Positions 10,229-19,225 of a stretch of 59,421 bases of DNA are shown one piece after another. How positions within the stretch are numbered: position 1 is the stretch's first letter; each line of letters begins with the position of its first letter. The notes beneath the pieces were generated by a model that ran no database searches, was not told the DNA's origin, and saw nothing but the letters and a program-made list of their open reading frames with translations. Source of the stretch: Mariniblastus sp. (GTDB lineage: Bacteria > Planctomycetota > Planctomycetia > Pirellulales > Pirellulaceae); assembly GCA_023300235.1 (NCBI GenBank), contig JALZWN010000143.1, positions 1-59,421 on the forward strand. The letters run 5' to 3'. Position numbers and translations under genes: made by a program.

Positions 10229-10405
10229 GTGTCCCGTTTACTTGTTGCTGTTGTCTTCGTCAGTTTCTTTGTCGGTTGTTACCCTCAGCCAGATGTGGAG
10301 CCGGTCCGACCTACCGCTGAGCACATTGAGCAAATGCGTAAAGCAACTCTTCCCGATGGAACGCCACTCTCCGGCGGTGGAGCAAGCGGCCGGCAAAAAA
10401 ACTGA
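10229..10405 (+). CDS. Small lipoprotein (about 58 aa)
   Basis: GTG start at 10229 preceded by GGAGG at 10219-10223; 'VSRLLVAVVFVSFFVGCYPQ' lipobox. The track start at 10196 lies inside the terminator hairpin and is unlikely. Confidence 0.65.
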   Translation: MSRLLVAVVFVSFFVGCYPQPDVEPVRPTAEHIEQMRKATLPDGTPLSGGGASGRQKN

Positions 10406-10461
10406 AAGCGAGCCAAACGCACGGAGTGCAGAACTCTCGCCGGGCTCGTTTTGAGTCCGGT

Positions 10462-13400
10462 TTATTCTTCTTCCTCGCGACCGATTTGATCGATGATCTT
10501 GTCGTAGTTTTCAAGCGTGGCGTCGGCGGCTCGTTTCAAGCCGTCGGCTTCGGGGAATACTTCCGATAGCTTTAAGATCGGCTCCATCCACGTCTGTAAA
10601 ACCCGGAACTGGTTGCGAATGATGTCCAAGAAGATATTCGGGACCTTGTTGATGATCTCGATCTTCTGCTCCGACGGAGCCATTGCCATTGGGGTTGCAG
10701 CGCCCGGCGATCCACTGGCGGTTGCCGACAGGGCACCCGTTTCTAGCATCGTCTTCATTTGCTCAAGCGACTTATTAAAGCTCGATAGTTCGCTAACCAC
10801 TTGGCCGACTTGGTTCATCGTCGTGGTTTCGGTTTCTGTCGGTGCTTGTTTGGCGGTCAAGTGTTGCACGCCAGTGTCCAACGCCGATCGAATGTGGTGT
10901 AGACCTTCGCTAAAACTGGTTAGCTGCGCAATCACTTGGCCCAGTTGACCGTCGTCGCCGGCGGCACCGAGTACGAGATTCCGTTTGAAGGTCCGTTTGA
11001 TATCAGACCAGCGTGCGAGTTCTTCGCCAGCCAGTTTGCCCGTCAGTTCGCCCAGCTTGAGTAAGTTCGCTTGTGCGCCCGAGGTCAAGGTTTGGGCTTG
11101 GTTTAGGTAGTGACCGTCGATCAAGGTGTCCAGTTCTTGGTCGTTCATGATCGGAGCGATCGCTTCGGAGATTTTGTTCATATCACGATACGAACCTTGC
11201 AGCTTGAACGCCGGTTCGATTCGGTATTCGTCCGCTTGAGCGGCCGAGTCGATGTACTCGCGGTTGACGCGAAGAATTACGTCGCGAGCGATCAGCAATT
11301 TTTTCATCACCGATACGAACTCGTTGATCTCTTCGATCGAGTAGCTGCCTTCGAGCGTTTGCGGTTGGTCGTCGCCCTGTTCGGCCATCTTGATGATCGT
11401 GTAAACGTCGGCACGTGAACGAGAGTTTAAACGAGCCAGCGTCGAGTTGGACGTTAAGCAGTTTTCCAGATAGCTGAGTTCGAACGAACCTTCGTTGCCG
11501 CCGATGACGTCACCCAAGTTGTAGGTGTCCGCACGTGAGGCGAGCATGTCAGGGATCTGGAACTTCTCGCCCGATTCAGTGTACGGGTTACCGGCCATGA
11601 CGACCGCGACTTTGCGACCACGAAGATCGTAAGTCCGCGTCTTGCCGCCGAATACACCTTCGATACGACGCGTGGCGTCACACAACGAGATGAATTTTTG
11701 GAGTAACTCTGGGTTGCAGTGTTGAATGTCGTCCAAGTAGATCATCACGTTGTCGCCCATTTCCAGTGCGAGGTTTAGTTTTTCAACTTCTTCGCGAGCA
11801 CTGGCGTTGGGGGCTTCGGTCGGATCGAGCGAGGTGACTTCGTGGCCGATCGCCGGGCCGTTGATCTTCATGAAGGTAATGCCAAGTCGGTTGGCAATGT
11901 ATTCCATCAACGTCGTTTTACCGTAACCTGGAGGCGATACGAGCAACAGCAAGCCCATCAGGTCGGTACGTTTGTCTTCGCCAACAACGCCGATTTGCTT
12001 GGCGAGGTTCGCACCGACCATTGGCAGGTAGGTGTCGTTGATCAATTGGTTGCGGACAAAACTGGTCAACACGCGTGGCTTGAACTCTTCCAATTTGAGT
12101 TCTTCGCGGCGAGTGTCGATGATTTCCTTTTTCAAGTGCACATAGGCTTCGAAGGCTGGGACCGTCGTTGCTGCAAACAAGTTCAAGCGAACGATGAAGT
12201 CGTTGTAGTCCAGGTGATACGTTTTGCCTTCAACTCGGCGATGGTCGCCCAGCAGGCCCGTGACATTTTGTTCGGGCGAGATGGCGGTGGTGGTTCGTTT
12301 TTCGATGGAACCGTCGACCAGCATCATCGCTACTTCTTCGACGTAGCGAGCGTCTAACGAATCGGTCGATTGGTCAACGAAGGCAGCGATCCATTGCTTG
12401 GCGGCGCCAAAGCGTGCCACGGCGGTCAGTTGACTGCCGTTGATCGCAGCAAATTGGTCGGTCGCTGATTTCTTTTTCAGGAAGGCCAAGAACGAATCCG
12501 CGATGTGCTTCGCGTCTTGACTGCAAGCCAGTTTTTCTTGGGTGGAAAACTGATCAAACAAATAGTTAGCGGCTTCGCTGGCAAATTGATCATTCGCAAA
12601 CGGTTGGCGTTCTAGTTCTTGTTCAATCTCTGCGTGTAGAGCACTGACGTACTTTTGACGGTCGGTGATGTTGCCAAAGACCGTCCGCGCCGATTGGAGG
12701 ACGCTGAATTGGTTTTCCCAATCGGTGCGCCAGTCGGAGCCTTCTTTGATGAGCCAGAAGACGCCGGCCAATGTGCGGGCTTGGGTCGAGTACTTCAACA
12801 AGCCCAAGTTGCGGTCCAGCTTTAACAGTGGCTTGAGGATCTTGGCGGCGTCGTGATCGTGAACACCTTTGACGTAGCCTTCGCTGTATCGCGGGGCCAT
12901 GAAGGCTTGCACCGTTTCGAGAAGCCTCGCATCATCGTCGGCTTCGGTTGGGTCTTCTGATTTTGGTAGTTCAATTTCGCCAGCATTGATTTGATTCAAC
13001 ATCAAGTACGCTAAGTACTCGCCGCGGTAAACTTCGCGGTTTTCAGAAACCACCGGTTGGTTCCAAACGGCCTTCGTTGCCATGAGTTCTGGGTGGGTGA
13101 CTTTTTCGAAGTAGTTCGTACCACTTAAGTGGAAGAACATATCGCCGTCTTTGATGACGGTGGTCAATTCCAAGGCTTGCGTGTTGACCGAGAACTTATG
13201 CTTTCCGAACTGGATGATGTTCTGGCCATCGACGTACAGTTCGTTTTTGTCGCGCAGTTGGCGGACGGTATCTTCGCGAACCGTCTTTAGTCGGCTTTGT
13301 ACATCGTCGACTTTGACCGATTCGCCCATCTTCGCCAGTTTGTCGATGATGTCACGGACCTTGTCGATCATCAAATCACTAGCAAAGTAGCTGTTGATTT

Positions 13401-15801
13401 CGTCAACCGATTCAAAGTTTGAAACGCGAGACGCAATGCCTTTGATGATTCGATCGGCAGCCTGCATCAACGAGGTCGCTCGTTTGTTGCGAGATTCGAC
13501 CAGTTGTAGTTTTTTGGTATCGAAAGCCGCGTAGATCTCTTCACGCTTTTCGGCCAGCTGGATGATAAATTCGTCGAACTCAGCAAACTTGCCTTCGAGT
13601 TCTTCGACTTGCACCATCATCTTGGTTAAGTATTCATCGCAGCGTTCTGGCGAATCGCAAACGTCCAAGTAGTTCACGACCGCTTGGCTGATCAGTTTTA
13701 ACTGGCTGTTAAATTCAGCAGCGCCTTCGACAGACAGCAAGGCCTGTGATTTTTTCTTGAGCGTGGCGCGGGTTTGGTTCAGGCTGGAATAGATCGCTGA
13801 GATGTTGTCGATGATTCGAGTGCGTTGAGTGGCGTCTTCGATCTTCAGGTTGCTGACGATCTCGATCAGCATCTCAAGCTCCCCTGCCCCGGCAGCGATT
13901 TCCTGGTCCAGCTTTTTGGCTTGTAGGCCGGTCTTGAGGGCTTCGATTTGTTGAAGTTGGTCGGCGACACGCTGGGTGTAAGGGGCGAGTGAGTTTTCTT
14001 TGAGCAGGAACTCAACGCAGCGAGTGGACAGTCGGTCTGAGTTTTCAGCAACTTTGGTTTCTAGTGTTGCGACATCTTCGAGGTCGACGTACTTGAGTTC
14101 TTTCAAGCTGATGACTTGGCCGCGCACGGTGCGCAGTTCGGCCAGTGACTGCACAAAGTCGTCGATGTGTTTGAAGTGCCGACTGGTGGCGGTGACGACT
14201 GCATCGGTAGCTGCTTTGGCGACGGTCGCAAACTGTTCGGCAGTGTTCTTGCGAACGCGAACGACTTTGTCGAACTCGTCGACCGCAGCGGTCGCAGCAT
14301 CGCGGATTTGGGACAGCGGTTCTGATAGCTGGAACGTGTTTTCGTCGGTTAACCAGAAGTAGGAGTCTAAGATGTCGGTCGACTTCTTGACCAAGTCCAC
14401 GTACAAACTGGTGTAGCTGTCGTCTTGGTCGATCAGGTTCATGACCTCGTGCGATTCTGACATCGCGCGGACGATTTCTTTGTTGCCAATTTTGTAGACG
14501 TAAGAATCGGTTTGCTCGCCAACCTGAAAGTCTTCGCCAACGTAAGGCGTTTGCCAGACCTGCATCGCGTGGTGCTTTTGCGGATCGACGTCGGATTTGA
14601 AGTAAACCAATTCGCCGTTGTCAAAGATCGAGAAGCCACTGCAAACGATCGGCGTCGCGACGACTTGTTCGATCATGTTGTACGACAGCAAAACCTTTTG
14701 GCCGGTGTCTGGGTTTGAGAAGACGTACAAATAGTCTTCGCCGTTGCTGGCTGCGATGCGGCGTTCAAACTGCAGGTTGCTGACGTTGCTTTCAAAGGTT
14801 TTGAAAACACCGGTCTGCAGGTAATAGCCGTTGGAGAAAATCAGGCCGTGGTCTTCTGGCAAGAAAACACAGGCGTCGGCGATTGAATCCAAGCGTCGAG
14901 CGGTTTGAGTTTTTTCGTTGAAGACGAGGTAGCGATAAGCGTCTTCTTTGAATGGCTTGATCTTGAGCAAGATGATGTTGCCAACGATCGAGTAAAAGTA
15001 CTCGGCGTCGTCGAGCGTTTGATCGGGGTCGTCGACGGGTTCGGCGTAAATTCCGGAGCCGTCTTCGGTGTTGTCTTCGATTTTGATTGTCAGGTCGCCG
15101 CCGACGGTTTCTACAAACACGCGGTCGTCGATCGAAATGTGCGGGTGTTCGCCGTCGCGGTGTAGGTCGCGCTGAGTGCGAATCCATTTGAAATCGTGCT
15201 GGGGTGGTTTGACGATTTCGTGATCGCTGCGGTTGTCGATGTAGGTTAACGTGCCATCATCGCCAACGACAAATTTGAATGATTTGATGTCGGTGTGTGA
15301 TTTTCCGATTTGAAAAACCAGGTGCAAGTGTGGGCCCGCGGTGTAAAACCGTTGGAAGTGGGTGTCTTTGTAGTATTTGTATAGACCTGCGAAGTCCTTT
15401 AGGAACTGGGGATCGCTGAGCAATTCGAGCGATTGCTCGTGCATGCTGCCTTCGGCGAACTTGTAAATGCCAAAGACGTCTGCGAGGTCGGTGGTGGTTT
15501 TCAGGCCCAGGTGGACGTTGTAGCCAAAGATGAATTGTTCGCCCAGCGGGAAGATGTCTTGGGCGACGCAGTTGTTGGCGGTGGTGATCCGCTGAGTTGA
15601 AATCAGTTCGGTGGGGATGCTGCCGAAAACGGATCGGCGTTCCTCGTTCAATAAGCCAAGGCGCGAACGGAGTTCGGTCGCGTACGATTGCAAGCGGCTT
15701 TTGATGATCTCGTAGGTGCCACGTTCTAGCTGCGGTCCGGCGGATGCAGTTTCTTCGACGGGCGTGTCGAGATTTTCAGGTTGGTTTTGATCGGTGGACA
15801 T
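10462..15801 (-). CDS. Giant AAA+ ATPase, 'DNA repair ATPase' / DUF3686-like family (1779 aa)
   Basis: Walker A 'LVSPPGYGKTTLMEYIANRLG', Walker B 'VMIYLDDIQHCNPELLQKFI', sensor-1-like 'VAVVMAGNPYTESGEKFQIPDMLASRAD'; long central coiled coil; N-terminal domain like the planctomycete/actinobacterial 'ATPase involved in DNA repair' family. Confidence 0.8.
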   Translation of the reverse strand: MSTDQNQPENLDTPVEETASAGPQLERGTYEIIKSRLQSYATELRSRLGLLNEERRSVFGSIPTELISTQRITTANNCVAQDIFPLGEQFIFGYNVHLGLKTTTDLADVFGIYKFAEGSMHEQSLELLSDPQFLKDFAGLYKYYKDTHFQRFYTAGPHLHLVFQIGKSHTDIKSFKFVVGDDGTLTYIDNRSDHEIVKPPQHDFKWIRTQRDLHRDGEHPHISIDDRVFVETVGGDLTIKIEDNTEDGSGIYAEPVDDPDQTLDDAEYFYSIVGNIILLKIKPFKEDAYRYLVFNEKTQTARRLDSIADACVFLPEDHGLIFSNGYYLQTGVFKTFESNVSNLQFERRIAASNGEDYLYVFSNPDTGQKVLLSYNMIEQVVATPIVCSGFSIFDNGELVYFKSDVDPQKHHAMQVWQTPYVGEDFQVGEQTDSYVYKIGNKEIVRAMSESHEVMNLIDQDDSYTSLYVDLVKKSTDILDSYFWLTDENTFQLSEPLSQIRDAATAAVDEFDKVVRVRKNTAEQFATVAKAATDAVVTATSRHFKHIDDFVQSLAELRTVRGQVISLKELKYVDLEDVATLETKVAENSDRLSTRCVEFLLKENSLAPYTQRVADQLQQIEALKTGLQAKKLDQEIAAGAGELEMLIEIVSNLKIEDATQRTRIIDNISAIYSSLNQTRATLKKKSQALLSVEGAAEFNSQLKLISQAVVNYLDVCDSPERCDEYLTKMMVQVEELEGKFAEFDEFIIQLAEKREEIYAAFDTKKLQLVESRNKRATSLMQAADRIIKGIASRVSNFESVDEINSYFASDLMIDKVRDIIDKLAKMGESVKVDDVQSRLKTVREDTVRQLRDKNELYVDGQNIIQFGKHKFSVNTQALELTTVIKDGDMFFHLSGTNYFEKVTHPELMATKAVWNQPVVSENREVYRGEYLAYLMLNQINAGEIELPKSEDPTEADDDARLLETVQAFMAPRYSEGYVKGVHDHDAAKILKPLLKLDRNLGLLKYSTQARTLAGVFWLIKEGSDWRTDWENQFSVLQSARTVFGNITDRQKYVSALHAEIEQELERQPFANDQFASEAANYLFDQFSTQEKLACSQDAKHIADSFLAFLKKKSATDQFAAINGSQLTAVARFGAAKQWIAAFVDQSTDSLDARYVEEVAMMLVDGSIEKRTTTAISPEQNVTGLLGDHRRVEGKTYHLDYNDFIVRLNLFAATTVPAFEAYVHLKKEIIDTRREELKLEEFKPRVLTSFVRNQLINDTYLPMVGANLAKQIGVVGEDKRTDLMGLLLLVSPPGYGKTTLMEYIANRLGITFMKINGPAIGHEVTSLDPTEAPNASAREEVEKLNLALEMGDNVMIYLDDIQHCNPELLQKFISLCDATRRIEGVFGGKTRTYDLRGRKVAVVMAGNPYTESGEKFQIPDMLASRADTYNLGDVIGGNEGSFELSYLENCLTSNSTLARLNSRSRADVYTIIKMAEQGDDQPQTLEGSYSIEEINEFVSVMKKLLIARDVILRVNREYIDSAAQADEYRIEPAFKLQGSYRDMNKISEAIAPIMNDQELDTLIDGHYLNQAQTLTSGAQANLLKLGELTGKLAGEELARWSDIKRTFKRNLVLGAAGDDGQLGQVIAQLTSFSEGLHHIRSALDTGVQHLTAKQAPTETETTTMNQVGQVVSELSSFNKSLEQMKTMLETGALSATASGSPGAATPMAMAPSEQKIEIINKVPNIFLDIIRNQFRVLQTWMEPILKLSEVFPEADGLKRAADATLENYDKIIDQIGREEEE

Positions 15802-15839
15802 GTTATTCAGTCGCTAGTCGGAAAACATTCAGGGCCTCG

Positions 15840-15897
15840 TCACAAACTCGCCTGTCACTGAGCGTAGCGTTGGGCGACAGATGCGAGAAGTTTGTGA
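15840..15897. repeat. Intergenic imperfect inverted repeat (hairpin 1) between flotillin and ATPase genes
   Basis: tcacaaactcgc + ctgtc ... gacag + at + gcgag(aa)gtttgtga. Confidence 0.7.
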
Positions 15898-15938
15898 AGT
15901 TCGTGAAGTTGAGGCGAAGGGGTTGAAGTGCGTCTTCG

Positions 15939-16003
15939 GCGACGAATGTCTGGTGTTAAAAACCGGACATCTGGATGCCAGTGTTGAGCCTCGCATTCGT
16001 CGC
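15939..16003. repeat. Intergenic nested inverted repeat (hairpin 2) between flotillin and ATPase genes
   Basis: Perfect 10-bp arms gcgacgaatg (15939-15948) / cattcgtcgc (15994-16003), with internal tgtctgg/ccggaca pairing. Confidence 0.7.
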
Positions 16004-16018
16004 TCGGGTTAGTACGCG

Positions 16019-18067
16019 CTACGACTTAACCGCTTTGACTGCGTCCAGTATGGTGCCAGCGTTTTGGTCGGCGACTCCCGCACGGCTGGCGGTAGTCATC
16101 AATGATTGCAATTGGCCAAGGACTCCTTTGTCCGAAGTCGATGCCATCATCTTACCGATCAAGACTGCTACTGAAAGGTTTTTCAGGTCTTCTGAGGTCA
16201 CACCGAACATGTCGACGTACTTGGTGATCTGCTCTTGAAGTTGAGCAGGATCGCCGGTGAAGAAGGTATCCTTCACGTCTGAAAGCACTTCGCTGTTGCC
16301 GACCAAGCGATCGACTTGCTTGCCAGCAGTGATCGAGTTGACGATGCTGTCGAAGAACTTGTTGTCGCCGCCGACGATGTCGATGTTGGCATTGACCAAA
16401 GCTTCGGCAATCATCTTGGCTTGAGCTTCGGCGATCAGGCGTTGGGCGTCGATGGCTTGCAGTTCGATGTCCTTTTCCTTGTTCAGCTTGAGCTTGAACT
16501 CTTCGTGCTCGCGTCCGACACCGTCGAACAGCTTCATCGCTTCGGCTTTTTCGGTGATGCCTTGTGCGTCGGCTTTGAACTTCAGTTCAGCAACTTTGGC
16601 TTCGGCAGTACCTTCTTTTTCGATGGCGGCTGCTTTTTCCATGGTAACTTGAGCTTCGGCCAAGCCAAGAGCGGCGGTTTCCGCTTGAGTCGCTTCGGCC
16701 AGCATTTTCTTGGCCTCGGTTTGCTTTTCCGCCGCGGTGCGTTCAGCTTCTGCTCGAACGATCACGGTTTCGGCTTCCAGTTCAGCGGCTTGCTTTTCCG
16801 CTTCGGCTGCTTTGACTTCGGTGACCAGTTTCTGTTCGGCTGCTTCTTCGGCCGCGGTGACTGCGACTTGTTTTTTACGGTCAGCAGCAGCGAATTCGCG
16901 GGTGTCTTTGATCTTTTCTTCTTCTTCGACAACCGTTCGTTCGACCATCACGCGGTCTTTGATCACGTCTTGGATGTTTTTCTTTTCGACTTCGATCGCT
17001 TTTTCTTTTTCGATCTCTGCCAACGTAACGACTCGTTCGCGTTCGGCGATTTCCAAACCACGGTCTTTTTCGACGCGTTCGGTTTCGACGGCGTCGGTTC
17101 GTTCCTTGCTCTTGGCGGCAACGATCACGGCACGCATGCGGTTTTCTTCGGCGATTGCGATTTCTTCGTCGGCAGTGATCCGAGCCAATTCGGATCGCTG
17201 GCGTTCTTGTTCTCTGACGACAGCTGCTTCGGCTTCTTGACGAGCGGTGATTTCAGCGATTTCGCGTTCTTGTTTTTCTTCAGCGTCAACTTGCTGGCGT
17301 TCGAGTTGCAAAATGGCTTCGCGAGCTTCAACGTCTTGTTTCTTGAGTGTCTTTTCTTTTTCGCGAGTAATCTGGTTTGCCAGCGTGATCTCGTGAGAAG
17401 TCAAGTCGGTGATCTTCTTGATACCTTCGGCGTCCAGAACGTTGTTTGGGTTGAGCTTCTCAAGTTCGGTTTGTTCTAAGTAATCGATGGCACAATCGTC
17501 CAGGACGTAACCGTTCAAGTCGGAACCGATAACTTCAAGGATTTTGTTGCGGAACGCTTCGCGGGTATTATAAAGTTCGACAAAATCAAATTGCTTACCC
17601 ACGGTCTTCAGAGCTTCAGAGAACTTAGGCTCAAAAACGCCACGCAGGGATTCTAGATCAGACGCTCGGCGGCAGCCCAGGAAGTTTGCGACGCGTTTGA
17701 CGTCGTCGACTTCTTTGTTCACGCGAACAAAGAAAGCAACCTTGATGTCGGCACGGATGTTGTCTTTACAGATCAACCCGTCGACGCCGCTTCGGTCGAT
17801 TTCGATGCGTTTGACGGAGATGTCCATCATTTCGACGATGTGCAGTACTGGCACGACCATCATTTTGTCAAAGCTGACTTCGGTTCCGCCTTGACCGGTT
17901 TTGATTAACGCCGTTCCTTGGGGAACTTTGCGAAGGCACTTGATGTAGTAGGCGACGAAGCCAAGTCCTAAAATGGTTATTGGAATAGCCACGATCAATA
18001 AAATATCGAAGACTGTTCCGAACCATCCATTAAAAAATATGCCGGCAAAAATAAGTGTGTTATTCAT
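16019..18067 (-). CDS. Flotillin family protein (YqiK-like, band 7/SPFH)
   Basis: N-terminal TM, 'RKVPQGTALIKTGQGGTEVSFDKMMVVPVLHIVEMMDISVKRIEIDRSG' SPFH start, long Ala/Glu-rich coiled coil, typical flotillin C-terminus. Confidence 0.92.
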   Translation of the reverse strand: MNNTLIFAGIFFNGWFGTVFDILLIVAIPITILGLGFVAYYIKCLRKVPQGTALIKTGQGGTEVSFDKMMVVPVLHIVEMMDISVKRIEIDRSGVDGLICKDNIRADIKVAFFVRVNKEVDDVKRVANFLGCRRASDLESLRGVFEPKFSEALKTVGKQFDFVELYNTREAFRNKILEVIGSDLNGYVLDDCAIDYLEQTELEKLNPNNVLDAEGIKKITDLTSHEITLANQITREKEKTLKKQDVEAREAILQLERQQVDAEEKQEREIAEITARQEAEAAVVREQERQRSELARITADEEIAIAEENRMRAVIVAAKSKERTDAVETERVEKDRGLEIAERERVVTLAEIEKEKAIEVEKKNIQDVIKDRVMVERTVVEEEEKIKDTREFAAADRKKQVAVTAAEEAAEQKLVTEVKAAEAEKQAAELEAETVIVRAEAERTAAEKQTEAKKMLAEATQAETAALGLAEAQVTMEKAAAIEKEGTAEAKVAELKFKADAQGITEKAEAMKLFDGVGREHEEFKLKLNKEKDIELQAIDAQRLIAEAQAKMIAEALVNANIDIVGGDNKFFDSIVNSITAGKQVDRLVGNSEVLSDVKDTFFTGDPAQLQEQITKYVDMFGVTSEDLKNLSVAVLIGKMMASTSDKGVLGQLQSLMTTASRAGVADQNAGTILDAVKAVKS

Positions 18068-18807
18068 TAGTTATTCTCCCACTTAGTTTGTTCAACTAAA
18101 AAGGTCCCGTCTTCATGGTTGTAAGAAATGATTTTTGCGACATCACCTTTGGTAAGGCGGTGTCCCGCTGCGACTCTGATGTTTAAAGTTATTTCTGGTT
18201 CGTTGTCTGGTTTGACTTCCATTTGACCGAAACGTTCGGTGACTTTGTCCGTCTTAACTGTGCCCTTCAAGCCGACCATTTTTAAACGGCCGCGATCTTC
18301 AGGGGCTGATTTGCGTCCGATTGCCGCTGCTGGAATCACGACGACTCGTGCGACCAGCAGTGCCACGATGCAGTTGGGGACAAACCAAAGTAACGATAAG
18401 GCAAACGAACCCGTTGGATTAAAAAGTAAATTTAGCGTGACGTTTGAGATCCAAAATCCAAGCATCAGTGCGGTGCCGACGATGACGACCGGTACGTCAC
18501 TCATGTACAAGAACTCAACCAACGGCCGGAGTGGGCTGTTGCCGGCATTGGAGCTTCCTCCTCCGCCATCCAGCTCAATGTCCGCGCCGCCTGCATCCAA
18601 AACGCTACCGCCGGTATCAACTTCGACTTCAGGTGCGACATCCAAGTCGAGATCAATGTCAACGCCGGGATCGACATCGATATCGATATCAAGTGTGTCC
18701 ATGCCTACTACTCCGACGATCATCAACATCCAGTATGCGACAATGGCGGTCATTGCCAGCGTGGGGAAGACGTTGGCTTCGTTGAACAGTAGGTAGATGG
18801 TTTCCAT
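18067..18807 (-). CDS. YqiJ-like OB-fold-containing membrane protein (NfeD-related)
   Basis: Multiple TM segments, 'GLKGTVKTDKVTERFGQMEV...EITLNIRVAAGHRLTKGDVAKIISYNHEDGTFLVE' OB fold; directly upstream of flotillin with TAATG overlap. Likely start METIYLL at 18807 (track start 18822). Confidence 0.82.
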   Translation of the reverse strand: METIYLLFNEANVFPTLAMTAIVAYWMLMIVGVVGMDTLDIDIDVDPGVDIDLDLDVAPEVEVDTGGSVLDAGGADIELDGGGGSSNAGNSPLRPLVEFLYMSDVPVVIVGTALMLGFWISNVTLNLLFNPTGSFALSLLWFVPNCIVALLVARVVVIPAAAIGRKSAPEDRGRLKMVGLKGTVKTDKVTERFGQMEVKPDNEPEITLNIRVAAGHRLTKGDVAKIISYNHEDGTFLVEQTKWENN

Positions 18808-19225
18808 GTTGGCGGGTAACAATTGGGCGGCGGAAGGTTGTGTTATTTCACCAGGTGACCGAACGTTAGACCAAGGCTAATTGGCGCCAGTAAAACGCGG
18901 GGGCGGAGTGGCAGGCCCCAAGGGGCGTTTATGTCGGTCCGGTTCCCCTTTTAACGGTTGTTTTAATTGTTATTGTAAACGCAGAACTCCGGTTCGCTGT
19001 CGGGCAAAAGTGTGAAATCGTAAGTTCGCCTCTAGTTCGTCGTCGATCCCAGAATATTGCCGAAAAAGCCAGCGAATCTGTTTAGGTGTCGCTGGGCGTT
19101 AAAAGTTAAGGCCAAATCGCGTCGAAGCCGCTGCAAAGAACTGGTTTGGCGATTGACACTCGAAGCCGCCAATCGACAATAACCGCTCGAAATTTCATAT
19201 GTCGATTAACCGAGCAAACAGCAGC

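Noticed and set aside
16316-17479. 387-aa plus-strand ORF opposite the flotillin gene
   Set aside because: Phe/Asp/Gly-rich low-complexity translation mirrors the Ala/Glu/Lys coiled-coil codons of flotillin on the other strand; an antisense shadow ORF.
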